From Symsagittifera roscoffensis (lineage: Eukaryota; Xenacoelomorpha; Acoela; Convolutidae), in the NCBI RefSeq assembly GCF_963678635.1, contig NC_087064.1, positions 77,577,620 through 77,600,337 of the forward strand: a DNA stretch of 22,718 nucleotides. Direction: 5' to 3'. Positions 8,981 to 18,100 of the stretch are shown here, in pieces. Below the pieces are notes generated by a model. The model searched no databases, was not told the origin of the DNA, and saw nothing but the letters and a program-made list of their open reading frames with translations. How positions within the stretch are numbered: the first letter of the stretch is position 1; each line of letters opens with the position of its first letter. A program made the position numbers and the translations under genes.

Positions 8981-10126
8981 CATTTTAGTTACGCAACTGT
9001 AAATAAAGATCATGAGGAAGAGAACAAGAGTGTCGTTACCGGGAAAAAGCGAAGTCGGTCAAAAGCAAAATTGCCCATCATGACAGCAGAGGCAAACATT
9101 GTCAACAACAAAACCGAGAACAATGAAAAAAAAATGTCTCAGTTAACATGGTCAACACCCGGAGCAACAAGGAGCAAACGACTGAAGAAAAACTCACAAA
9201 AAAGGAGAGTGCGCCCATCAAGGAAGTTGATCTTGAGACGCTGGAACAGAGCACAGGAATCGACACTAATGCCGAATGTGAAAGAACAAGGAACAATGAC
9301 AATTGAGTTCTCGCCAACAGGCAATTGAAACGAAATCACCGACAACACACCGGAGACAATAAAAGACGATTCACTAACAAAGAGGACATCCTTCACGGAG
9401 AGATTTGCAGCCATGGACGGGATGAAACCAAGAGATAAGGAAGAAGCAACAACAGCAACCGAGAAAAGCAAGACCTTTGGAACGGTTTCCGCGATAACAA
9501 CGGAGGCTGGCCGAGGGAAGGAACAGGGAACAGCAGAATCGAAAGCACCACTAGTTGAGTTGGGGTACTTGATGCTTAAGTTAGAACAGATGGACGAAAA
9601 ACTAAAGTGCAGTGAAGAGGACCGCCAAAAAATGAAGAATGAGCTCAGAAATAATAAAATTGAGAACCTTGACAACTACTTCACCTTAGCGAGGGCAACT
9701 CAAGAGAAGCCACAACAGATGGCTGAAAGAGTGGAGACGACTGACAAGGAACGGGAAAAGTATATCAAGAAGGATATGGAGAAAATGAAAAGGCGGTATG
9801 AAACCGTAAACGACAAATTACGGAATCTAGAGACGAGAATGGACACCACGAGCAGGGACCAAGCAGAAAATTCCTGTGCCATACAGCCCAAATTAGATGC
9901 GCACTTGAGAAACTCCATTGCTCAGTAAAAAACGGTATGGGACGAAACGGGGAGGCAACCCGGCACAAGGGTGGACTTCGTGGAACCTCAACGCAAGAAA
10001 AACGAATCAATACCATTGCCTCAGATCCATAACAGCATAGAACCAGGGATAACAAAAACTGCGACAAAAGGAGGATTGTCGAACTCATCGTTGATACCAA
10101 GCGATTCGGGCGCACACACACGAGAG
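8981..10126 (+). pseudogene. LTR element 2 gag N-terminal part (basic segment and coiled coil)
   Basis: One frame is readable from 8981 to a stop at 10127, interrupted only by TGA at 9326-9328 and TAA at 9926-9928. The first in-frame ATG is at 9071. Upstream codons include a basic GKKRSRSKAK run that could be a nuclear signal or an RNA-binding patch. From about 9560 to 9900 the sequence is rich in Glu, Lys, Gln and Leu with heptad-like spacing (EQMDEKLKCSEEDRQKMKN and onward), consistent with a coiled coil. The position between leader and capsid makes this the N-terminal region of gag. No catalytic residue is expected. Gag identity rests on context, not on a recognised domain. Confidence 0.6.
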
Positions 10127-10129
10127 TAA

Positions 10130-10747
10130 CACCGGATGCCATGACATGGGCAAACACTTGGAAATAATCAACAGGACACTTGAAGCATTTTCCACAAGGA
10201 TTACAGAGTCGAGTGACAGAGGAGGAGGCAAATCGAGGAAGACATTCAAGAAACTAAAGTAGTTGAAAAACAATTTTGATGGCTGCATAGATACCTGGGT
10301 AGAGGTAATTAGACTACATCTTGAGCAAGACAACTTGAATGATGAAAGACAAGCCTGCACAGCGAAACTAAGCAATCTGGAGGGCGCAGCACTGAAGTGC
10401 GTGTAACTAAAGAAGAACGTGACACTGCGGACAAGATTTTTGAAATTCTGTCGAGTCGCTTCCGATCCTGGATAAAGGGGCATCAAGCTATGATGAGATT
10501 TGAAAAAAAGGAGACAGAGAGATGACGATGCGATCGATCAATTTCTGGATGACCTAGAAAGCTTGAGAAGACGAAGCCAGAGGATTCGACCAACAGGAGA
10601 AACTTTAGCATTGCTTCAAAGTTCATTGATGGGGTGAAAAGTGACGACTTGAGAACAATGTTGGCGACATACTACTCGTTATTGAAAGATAACGCACCAT
10701 CTCTAGAAGAGATGAGACAGAAGTCTAGAGAGTATATGTTAATGTAA
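10130..10747 (+). pseudogene. LTR element 2 capsid-like region, frameshifted
   Basis: Coding sequence continues through at least three frames. Around 10263-10403: NNFDGCIDTWVEVIRLHLEQ, then a helix with LNDERQACTAKLSNLEGAAL, the Trp- and Leu-rich pattern of a Retrotrans_gag-type capsid. It shifts frame near 10404 (TKEERDTADKIFEILSSRF), again near 10524 (DDAIDQFLDDLESLRR), and again near 10615 (SKFIDGVKSDDLRTMLATYY), ending at TAA 10745-10747. TAG at 10260-10262 and TAA at 10404-10406 add stops. The pieces follow the usual capsid helix order. The copy cannot make capsid. Confidence 0.6.
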
Positions 10748-11223
10748 CCTAAGAAATACCAATTTTCAGATAGTAGAAATCTGCAAGGGGGGAGCCAACA
10801 ACAAAGGTCGACGTGGTGCAAGCCAAGGTACGACATGGACAAACGAAGGTCATGTTCGAATTGTGGATCGGTGGATCGTCACGTAGCAGATTACACCACT
10901 TACAAACAAGGGATGAAAAGCTTGGGATAAACACTAGATGAAGATGACATGAGTCAGATGGAAGAAAATGAGTTCTACAGTGGTTTGATCATCAAGATAG
11001 GCGCGAGATGCTTTTTCTGCAATCAGGAAGGTTACTTCAGAATATCAGAATGGATTGTCCCCGGTTTTGGGAAGCAGTGAAAAGTCAGAATCACCCAAAA
11101 CACAAACTAGCACTGGCGGATGTGCATAATACTAAGAATAGACAAGCTGAGAATGACTTGCAGAACAAGGACTTGATAAGTAGTGAGCTATCGATGAAAT
11201 CAGTGAAGATGGCGACCAAATAG
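10748..11223 (+). pseudogene. LTR element 2 nucleocapsid, two damaged zinc knuckles
   Basis: The frame from 10748 shows a first Cys-x2-Cys at 10853-10864, but the spaced His and last Cys positions hold Arg (CGT) and Tyr (TAC). After TAA at 10928-10930 the frame continues to a second knuckle starting at 11009, Cys-Phe-Phe-Cys-Asn-Gln-Glu-Gly-Tyr, with Tyr at the His position. An 8-bp tandem duplication (CAGAATAT at 11038-11045 before CAGAATGG) then shifts the frame. The next open stretch continues with MDCPRFWEAV to 11223. Paired CCHC knuckles bind element RNA in gag proteins. Both are broken here. Confidence 0.75.
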
Positions 11224-11797
11224 AGAGAGAGAGAGAGATGCCGAGGAGGTAGCAACAAAAGCTTTACTGGAAATAAACTACGAGAAGGCGGCAGCCGAAG
11301 CTACTAACAAAGTAAAACAAGACTTGACGACAAAGGATATCGAACGAAGGCTGGAGCTTGGAGCAGGAAATAGAAAGACAGCAAAGAAACGAGACACTTT
11401 CAGCGGCAAGGTTAGAACCCGAGACAAGCAAAAATATGAAGGTCAGGAACAACTGCAACACCTTGAAAATGGAGACTGGAAAACCTTTCGGAATCACAAA
11501 GATTGGGGCGAGAGTCATTTTAATAATCACCGTCCGTGGCCACGAGGTAACAAGGAATCTAAGCGAACCAAGTGACCAAACACTGATGCACATAGATGTA
11601 TATGCTGACTACTTGAAAACCGTCAGCCCACAGACATCGTCGAGAGCACTTAAAGCGTTACTGACGAGAGGTGGCGGAAAATCAATAAGGGTAGACAGCA
11701 GATACACGGAAGCCTACGGTCTACGCGAGGTCATGCTAAACATAGATGGAGTCAAAATCTATACGAATACAATGATAACGTGTGATGAAGACCTTGT
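11224..11797 (+). pseudogene. LTR element 2 gag/protease linker
   Basis: Coding character persists in two overlapping frames. From 11238 the frame runs through AEEVATKALLEINYEKAAAE into a charged helix. From about 11358 another frame runs to 11810 with HIDVYADYLKTVSPQTSSRA and TEAYGLREVMLNIDGVKIYT. The order and lack of a recognised domain suggest the spacer between nucleocapsid and protease. A short (GA)n run at 11223-11238 may have slipped and caused a frameshift. Confidence 0.5.
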
Positions 11798-12243
11798 ATG
11801 TCAAATTTAGTCGGTCGAGAAGAACTCAAGGTGAGGTTGATTGGGCATTGCGCCTTACTAGAGGAAGACGACATGCACCTGGAGACAGAAGCAGACGTGT
11901 CCGCACTTGTACTGGAAATAAACGGGAAGAAAATCCCATTGACAGTGCTACTGGATACGGGAGCTGTCTTAAGTGTGATACCATTAAAAACACGGAGACG
12001 GATGGGATTCGACAAAGAAGATCTGATAGACTCCAGGATCCAGCTGTCAGCGGCAAACAAAGGGCGCTAAGGGTACTTGGGAGAACACCAATAATAGCCT
12101 TGAATCTGGGGGACCGCAAGCTGTGCATGAGTTTGTTGGTAATGGAGAACCTAGATAAGTCGGATCAATTCTTTCTAGGCAGAGTTTTTATCAGAAATTT
12201 TGATATCATGATTGATCTTAACATTACGATGTTCAGGATTTGA
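11798..12243 (+). pseudogene. LTR element 2 retroviral-type aspartic protease, frameshifted
   Basis: The frame starting near 11798 contains LTVLLDTGAVLSVIP, with the catalytic Asp-Thr-Gly at 11954-11962 followed by the usual Ala/hydrophobic strand. This is the signature of a retropepsin, which cleaves the polyprotein as a homodimer. The frame ends at TAA 12068-12070. The C-terminal half continues one frame over (GRTPIIALNLGDRKLCMSLL, then FLGRVFIRNFDIMIDL, the flap-to-Leu-Gly-x-x-Phe segment) to TGA at 12241-12243. The active-site loop is intact but the protein is split by a frameshift. Confidence 0.8.
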
Positions 12244-12868
12244 AATCCGAAAAGGAAGTACGTAATAAAACCGGTAAAATTGATGATGACAAAGGACAAT
12301 AAAACATCAGTTTTCTTGAGTAGAAGGGTGAGGTTGAAAGCAAATGAGGCTGCGATAGTAAGTTTGAGAATAAAGAGCTATATTGAACTCAATGATAACA
12401 AGCAGGTATGTATAATAACGAATCTGAACTGCCAAAGTGCTGCTATTTTATGAAGATCATTCTCGATCACCAAGAGTGGCCTCTGCGTCAGTGTTTTGTT
12501 GAAAACTTTTGATATACCAATCACAATCCATAAGGGGAGGAAACTGGGATACGAACTGCAGGTGAAAACTAAATATGAAATGACTGAAGATGTAACAAAA
12601 TAAATGAATTTCTTGATTGTTCGAATCACGAGGAAAATATTTGTATCTTGAGCAGATTGAAGCAAAAAAAATTTCATCAGTTTTTATATAGTCACTTAAG
12701 TCAGAAACGGACGATATACTTTCGAGCTGTTCGAGTTTTCCTGAATTACCCACATAAGAGGAATTGGAAATGGACAAACCGGTACTATCAGAAATTGAAC
12801 ACTTAAGAGGGGAGATTATGTACGATCAGCTCGAAGCCATGAAGGACGTGCTAGATAGGGCGACAAGC
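12244..12868 (+). pseudogene. LTR element 2 protease-to-RT linker; RT itself missing
   Basis: After the TGA the same frame continues (NPKRKYVIKPVKLMMTKDNK, then RRVRLKANEAAIVSLR) to TGA near 12450. It resumes in another frame (DIPITIHKGRKLGYELQVKT) and again at 12769-12868 (EMDKPVLSEIEHLRGEIMYD, then EAMKDVLDR). In gypsy-like polyproteins such a segment leads into the RT fingers. Here no RT palm or YVDD/FVDD box follows in any frame before clearly unrelated coding at 12970, so the catalytic core has been deleted near 12870. Confidence 0.5.
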
Positions 12869-12959
12869 TAAAGTTGAGTTGCAAAAGCTTACAGGTGTAT
12901 CGAATGTTAATGCACTATGTTGCTCCAGATAGTTCGGGGTTAAATCTTGCAAAGAGGAA

Positions 12960-13412
12960 AGGTGCCCCTGTTTCTTGAGATGGATCATGTCGGTGATACC
13001 AGATGCTAATATCCCAGCTTGCCATCGAAACGCGACGGATAGCAGAGCATTGGAGAAAAGAGTGTCGATCATTATCTTGAACGTGTATCATAGTACTGGG
13101 ATTGAAAAAATTGATGATTCGTGACAGTCTCAGGAGAACCATGCGGAGATTGACAAGATCAGGTTCCCCAACAAGAAATTCGATAGCAGTCATGACGTAC
13201 ATCGTGCCTTGGCCTTGGCCGGGGATTACTCGAAAACCACGAAGCGCGGGGAGTATCAATATGTTTCTGGCTTCATTGGAATGTCATACAATCACTTCTT
13301 GAGCGCAGAGGCAGGAGCCGCCTGCATGATTTTCGAAGTAACGGAGTTATTGAAGTTTTGGACGAAGAAGATAATCGAAATTGACTCGATGGAAGGGAAA
13401 AGCCGAGCCTAG
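12960..13412 (+). pseudogene. Unrecognised coding stretch after the RT deletion
   Basis: One frame is open from 12960 to TAG at 13410-13412, with a single TGA near 13122. It includes RWIMSVIPDANIPACHRNAT, SIIILNVYHSTGIEKIDDS, VHRALALAGDYSKTTKRGEY, FIGMSYNHFLSAEAGAACMI and a C-terminal FEVTELLKFWTKK. Amino-acid composition is protein-like. I recognise no domain, no integrase His/Cys finger and no RNase H motif. It is in the same orientation as gag and before the conserved polyprotein tail, so it is probably part of the element's 3' coding region. The opposite-strand open frame at 12915-13259 is less consistent with its neighbours. Confidence 0.4.
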
Positions 13413-13822
13413 GCTTACTTCTTGAGAAGGCACCCGAGGTCATTTGTGTGCCACGCTCTGAGAAGAAGATGAGGTTAGGAGGTGAAGATAATGCACTGTC
13501 GACGAATTTGGGAACAGTTTGGAGACTCTTAATGCCATCTTGGTGCCCACATTCTCAAGCAAGTTTGAATGAAGACGTCACGGAACGAGTGAGACTGTCG
13601 CCAGAAAAGGATGAGGATTTGGGGGACTTGATTGTGATGCATAAGCTGATCTCACCTCATCGAGAAGAGTCCAAAGAGACGAAATTGAGCCTGGATACGA
13701 GCCACCAAAGAAGATGGAGCGCGGTGTGTGTCATGATCTGGCAACCGGAGATGGAGGACTTTTTTGATGGGCGATCTTGCATAAGGATACATTCATTCCA
13801 GAAGCGAGATTTAGCTACGTAG
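13413..13822 (+). pseudogene. Unrecognised coding stretch, second segment
   Basis: A frame open to TAG at 13820-13822 starts near 13416 (LLEKAPEVICVPRSEKKMRL) and continues with LSTNLGTVWRLLMPSWCPHS, a charged stretch and IWQPEMEDFFDGRSCIRIHS. It overlaps the end of the previous segment in another frame, as expected after a small indel. No family is recognised. Confidence 0.35.
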
Positions 13823-14382
13823 TTTGATGACGTCACGGAGAAAGAAAAAAGTGAGGGGCAGATAATAGCCGATTGCTACGCGAGCACCACGGTGAATTTG
13901 GCGACGGCACTAGGTTCTTCTCGAGGATGTGTAGTCTGGAGTCGCTGGAGATGCTGGAGTCAGAACATCATCTCGTGACGGCGTTGAGTGTGAATTCTTG
14001 GCCTGGAGTGCTGCAGACGATTTAAATGCATATCAGGGGATGGAAAGTCGGCTTGGAATCAGAAATGGGATTTTAAGGGAGTGAGGCCTACAGTCTACCG
14101 TTGAATGCGAAGTCGTTGGTGGGATCAATGATGGCGAAATTATGCGGAAGCCATTATCCACTGCACATGTCAATGGTGGAAGCGTCTAGCCAGAGGGCGA
14201 TGATCGATAAGGCTTTCTCGGCGCCCAATTGTGTGCGACTGGCAAAAACGCCACATCACTTACATCAGTTGCTTCGGAACATGCTGGGCCAGGTTGGAAG
14301 ACTTGAGAGATATCTAACACGTGGAGCTAACACATGGTATCCGGAAAAAACAAACCTCTGCTTGATATGGGACAGTGAATAA
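13823..14382 (+). pseudogene. Unrecognised coding stretch, third segment
   Basis: Broken frames continue with protein-like stretches (IIADCYASTTVNLATALGSS; DGVECEFLAWSAADDLNAYQ) and end in a 93-codon frame at 14101-14382 with HYPLHMSMVEASSQRAMIDK and LAKTPHHLHQLLRNMLGQVG. The His pairs do not sit in an integrase zinc-finger spacing with a Cys pair. The function is unknown. Confidence 0.3.
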
Positions 14383-15099
14383 ATTTGGTCTATAGGATTG
14401 CCAGATCATCAACAAAAGGTCACTCACTTTGTGGCGAGTTGATGCTGGTATTGCAATGGATTGAAAAGAACATATCGAAGTATCGGGAGTCAAAAGCACC
14501 GACAGTGGAGGCGATACACGCTATTGATTACAGCAGGAGACTTGAGTTTTTTTAGACTGCCTGCTAGGTATTCGCTGTGCCTATGGAAGTGAGATGCGAG
14601 TGGATTCGTATAAAAATTTTCTCGTGGTTCAGGGCAACGTCGACGTCGACGTCGTGGCTGTATGTCTTAACGAAAAATCACATGCAGAAGGATCAGAAGG
14701 AGTATCGTCAGTTCCTGGCCGGGATAGGGCAGGAAGCCTCCAAGAAACCATTGCTACTCACCCATCGCAACGGTATAACTACAGGATGGAAAGTGGTTGG
14801 TGAAGTGTCTAGAGATAATCAAAAAGCAAGGAAGTCTATACTGGAGAAAAATTTGGCAAAAAAATGTGAATTTGAGCTTACACAACTCCTTTTGCCTGAA
14901 CACGGAGTCCAAGGGAAAGAAGCTACCAAACCATTCAAGAAGATTGCAAGAACAGAAAGAGTGGACAAGGGCCTATGAACAACTGATGGAAAGGGAAGAG
15001 ATTGTGATTAGTTCTGACGACGAAGGGGATTTGACGAGGCAGATCATGGTATCGAGTGCGTCTGGACCTAGTACTTCAAAGACAGGGGGGACGAAGTAG
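14383..15099 (+). pseudogene. C-terminal region of LTR element 2 polyprotein, frameshifted, with conserved SIM-like tail
   Basis: Three frames carry successive pieces: LCGELMLVLQWIEKNISKYR and TVEAIHAIDYSRRLEFF (14426-14550), then SYKNFLVVQGNVDVDVVAVC (about 14609-14668), then KEYRQFLAGIGQEASKKPLL (about 14696-14757), and finally a frame ending at TAG 15097-15099. The last 40 codons match the tail at 3-140, including EEIVISSDDE and a Ser/Thr-rich end. An acidic-flanked Ile-Val-Ile followed by Ser-Ser-Asp-Asp resembles SUMO-interacting motifs such as that of PML. The role of the segment is not known to me. Confidence 0.6.
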
Positions 15100-15536
15100 G
15101 CCGGGTACTTTGGTGGATTCTTGAGTCTTGAGCACGCAAAGGAATGGTGACTTGAGTGTGAAATTGAATGAAATCCGGGGGCACGAAAATTTTTTTTAAC
15201 ATTTAGACTATTGTTAACTAATAAAATATATCTATTTATATATCAAAATTAACATAACAATTTTCCGCTGGGTTGAAAAAAAAAGAAATTTTAGAAAAGT
15301 AGCTTACAAAGATGAACCCCAGGGTGCAGTTGGGTGTAGGGTTTTGATTGCAGTTTAGCTATATAATGACTATTTTACATGGCTGTGATTTTTGGGGATG
15401 TAGCTAAGGTTGAATCTGCTGCAAACTTCTGTAAACGACCTCTGGCACTGTATCTTGAGGCACACTCGATATTCTGGAGGCTCACTGACATGACGACGAC
15501 TCGCGATGGGGACATCGATCTGGAGTCCGGGGAGTA
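15100..15536 (+). other. 3' UTR of LTR element 2
   Basis: Noncoding, aligned by eye with 141-550. It has a T-rich run at 15189-15199, an A-rich run at 15277-15290 and the polypurine tract at its end. Confidence 0.6.
15522..15536 (+). promoter_or_regulatory. Polypurine tract of LTR element 2
   Basis: The bases ggagtccggggagta lie against TGTGCC of LTR-C and match the tract before LTR-A. This is the expected site of plus-strand priming. Confidence 0.6.
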
Positions 15537-16307
15537 TGTGCCAGTCGGTCATATTTGAAACTTTGACCTTGATATGGAAGCTTAACCTTGATTTTGGAGA
15601 CAAAAGTAATTTCAGATAATAATTTGATCAGAAGATAAATATCAGAATTGCGGGAAAATCAATAAAATCAGTCGTGAGTAAAATTGCTGGAATCAACAAC
15701 TTGAGTAGAGCTGTCATGTTACTGATAGAGAGAAACGTGAAATCTTGAGGGAGTGTCGTCGTTGGGAGAGAGAAAACCTCGATCGGAAAGGTGGACAGCT
15801 GAGGCTACACAATGGTTCAGAAGATTAAACTTGATAATTTAAAACTACTTATTGCAGAAAAATTACTTTGTCATTAATAATTTTTTAATTCTAGAGTCGC
15901 GTCACTATGTGAGTAATGAATTTAATTTCTTGATTGCATTTTATGTGATTATGTTGAGATAAGCCGAGTTTTAGGTTGATCCATCCAAAATAGATCGAAG
16001 GTCCACTGTCCAATAAAAACAAATGGTATACTAGAGCGTGCGACCCTGTTTTTGATGGCGTTCGCGTGGCTTAGTTAGTTAGAGACCTAGCCATGGGGGC
16101 GTTCTTAATTCCAAAGTGGGGGGTATATTTTGGTGGTGACCTTTAAGCGGTAACACGATTTGTATTCTCATGTCTTACGCGAAACGAATTGGCTCCGACT
16201 GAATCAGGCATAAAAGCACAAGAGATAGTGTCCCTGACCCTTGAGCCGATGGTTATAGGGCCTATTTTTCTTAACCTCATATGTGACATAAGTAGGCGAC
16301 TGTTACA
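15537..16307 (+). repeat. LTR-C, 3' LTR of element 2
   Basis: A 771-bp repeat from TGTGCCAGTCGGTC to GCGACTGTTACA. It contains the hairpin remnant and AATAAA (15976-16017) and the conserved 'gagacctag' block near 16081. The sequence after it belongs to E3 on the minus strand. A minus-strand open frame at 15370-15603 crosses its start and is not conserved in LTR-A. Confidence 0.8.
15976..16017 (+). promoter_or_regulatory. LTR-C hairpin remnant and polyadenylation signal
   Basis: TTGATCCA at 15976-15983 faces a partly mutated arm (TAGATCGA), and AATAAA follows at 16012-16017. The spacing matches LTR-A. Confidence 0.5.
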
Positions 16308-16930
16308 ACAAAAAGAAAGAACAAGGTTTTTCAATATCAAGCTTTGTTAACAGCATTTCAGTTAGCTACACTCTGAGTACGTTGTGAATTCAAGTTGTGA
16401 TGCTTGTATTTGTTTTTGAAGTAATCCCAAAAGAATTTGTTAAAGGGACTGTAGAAGTCCACACATGGGGTAAATAGTTGGCAATTTGGCATGTTTTGAA
16501 GCGGAACTCACTTTGAGGAATTCAATTTTCTCCACTAATGATCGACCACTGATGGAAGAGATCCAGAGTTTGAAGTTATTTGAAAGTTCTAGTAGATCAA
16601 GAATTTGGAAAAACATAGATACAAGGAGCATGTTGACTATTTCTAGCAGCGATTGGTATTTCGTCGAACAGTCATGTTGCATCCATTTTAGCACGCGTTT
16701 TTCGAATGTTTCCAGATTATGTACAGATGTTTTGGTTTTAGTGAGATGAATACATTGATAATAGGCAGAATCCTTGATTGTAGAGACTAAACTTTGCATT
16801 AGGAATGGTAATTGATGAGGTATTCCGCTTGACAAAACGTAGCATTCGAATAGATTTTTCAGATTTTCATCTATGTGGCTGCTCCAGGTGAGGTCTTGCC
16901 GAACGTGCACTCCAAAATTTTTCATGAAGG
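16308..16930 (-). pseudogene. E3 ORF2: RT thumb and C-terminus
   Basis: The minus-strand frame from 16930 reads MKNFGVHVRQDLTWSSHIDE, the same strand-and-Trp motif as IKDLGVMISSDLKWDIHI in E1, then the block around LETFEKRVLKWMQHDCSTKY and the helix VNMLLVSMFFQILDLLELSN. It stops at 16440-16442. Beyond that, a neighbouring frame continues through FFWDYFKNKYKHH to Pro-Cys-Ser-Phe at the LTR-C boundary, the start of the Cys-rich C-terminus seen in E1 and E2. Confidence 0.75.
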
Positions 16931-18100
16931 GGGCGGGTTTCAGAACTTCATTTATCTAGAGAGACACTCAAGTTCATTCCCTAGCCTCACAAAGTGCTTC
17001 CTGTTCTCCAGGTAGTTAATCAGTCGAGAAAGCATCCACCTATACCTAATTTCTTCGATTTAAAGATTAACTCAGTGAGTGGAACTTTGTCAAAAGCTTT
17101 AGCAAAGTCGGTCAGGTTTGCTAAAAGCAATTATGCTCAGGTTGTCGTCAAGGGATCCATAAATATACCGAAAACATCTAAGTTGGTTTGTTAGTGCACT
17201 TTTGTTTTTGATAAGGCCATGATGAAAAGTGGTTACAAAAATTTCGAAGTTGGCATAGAGAGGTCCTTTCATACATTTTTCTAAGACCTTGCTAAAAAAA
17301 TTTAATGAGGTAACAGGTCATTAGTTTTGTTTCTCAACTTTTTCCTCCGACTTTCGATTCATCTGGAATTGCTCTGGTTCGTTTAATGGCCTTTGAAGAT
17401 GATATGAAGCGCAATGCTCATTGGTTACGATAGATTCTGAAAAAAGATTGGTGGAATAACATCTGGACCTCACGACTTTGTTATGTCCGTCTCTTCGAGG
17501 ATCGATCTTAAAAGTTTCTTCGCGGTAGCAAATTTAGGGCGCGCCATCAGGGTTACCAGTGTGCAATCAATTTGTAAGTTTGGTTGCGATTAGGCGGATT
17601 TGAATTAATAATTAAAAGGCTCAGCTTTGTCTCGCATATTTTTTGCTGTTTTTTTTCTCCTAGCCGAATTTCATCGTGAATATTTGTCGTTTTACTCCTT
17701 GATTTATAATGTTTGAATACAAAATTTGTATTCCAATTTGAGAACAGAATGTTTTGCTGGTCAGTTTTGTTGCGTTCAGCGTCTTAAACGACAATCTTTT
17801 CTAGTTTTTTTGCTTCCTGTAGGATGTTGGTTTTATAGAGTACAGCATCCGCAGAGTTTTCAGGAGTTTCAACAAATTAGAGGTGTTTGGTTTATACCAG
17901 ACTGGCACGCTTTGTCGGTGTGCCATTTTCTGTGGCACAAATTTTATAGCAGTACTCTTTGTATTCAATTTTCATTCGCGTGATGTTTGTGTGACATTCA
18001 GGTTGGAAAGGGTTGGCGAGCAGGTAATCGCTGACTTCATCATAATCTGCTGAGAAGAGCTGCAGTAGCATTCGTAGATTGGTTTGTTTTTCACTACATT
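16931..18100 (-). pseudogene. E3 ORF2: linker and RT fingers/palm, catalytic box deleted
   Basis: The minus strand is broken by many stops. Recognisable pieces are a Gly-Pro-Asp-x-Ile-Pro-Pro segment near 17470 (the start of RT fingers in this class), FFSKVLEKC near 17290, and palm motif DFAKAFDKVPLTELIFKSKK near 17110-17050. About 100 bases later the sequence is already at the thumb (16930), so the SGVPQGSVLGP and xADD motifs are absent. The region between 17500 and 18100 is the endonuclease-RT linker and is largely unreadable. Plus-strand open frames at 16994 and 17726 are shadows. Confidence 0.6.

Larger units (their letters stand above)
5724..16307 (+). mobile_element. LTR retrotransposon element 2 (10.6 kb, defective)
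   Basis: The element runs from TGTGCC of LTR-B to GTTACA of LTR-C, both in + orientation, with gag and protease between them in the same orientation. Order: LTR-B, leader of about 2.75 kb with a minisatellite, gag, protease, pre-RT segment, unrecognised 3' coding region, 3' UTR, polypurine tract, LTR-C. The RT, RNase H and integrase core is absent, and the reading frames carry many stops and frameshifts, so the copy is dead. The left flank is AAACA and the right flank ACA, consistent with a 5-bp target duplication that lost two A residues. Both flanks appear to be halves of E3. Confidence 0.75.

Noticed and set aside
9102-9675. Minus-strand frames rich in Ser, Phe, Leu and Val opposite gag
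   Set aside because: Complement of a Glu/Lys/Gln-rich coiled-coil coding region. Such hydrophobic shadows are expected.
12915-13259. 114-codon minus-strand frame
   Set aside because: The + frame over 12960-13412 is longer, matches element orientation and continues into the next segment. The minus frame has no recognised domain.
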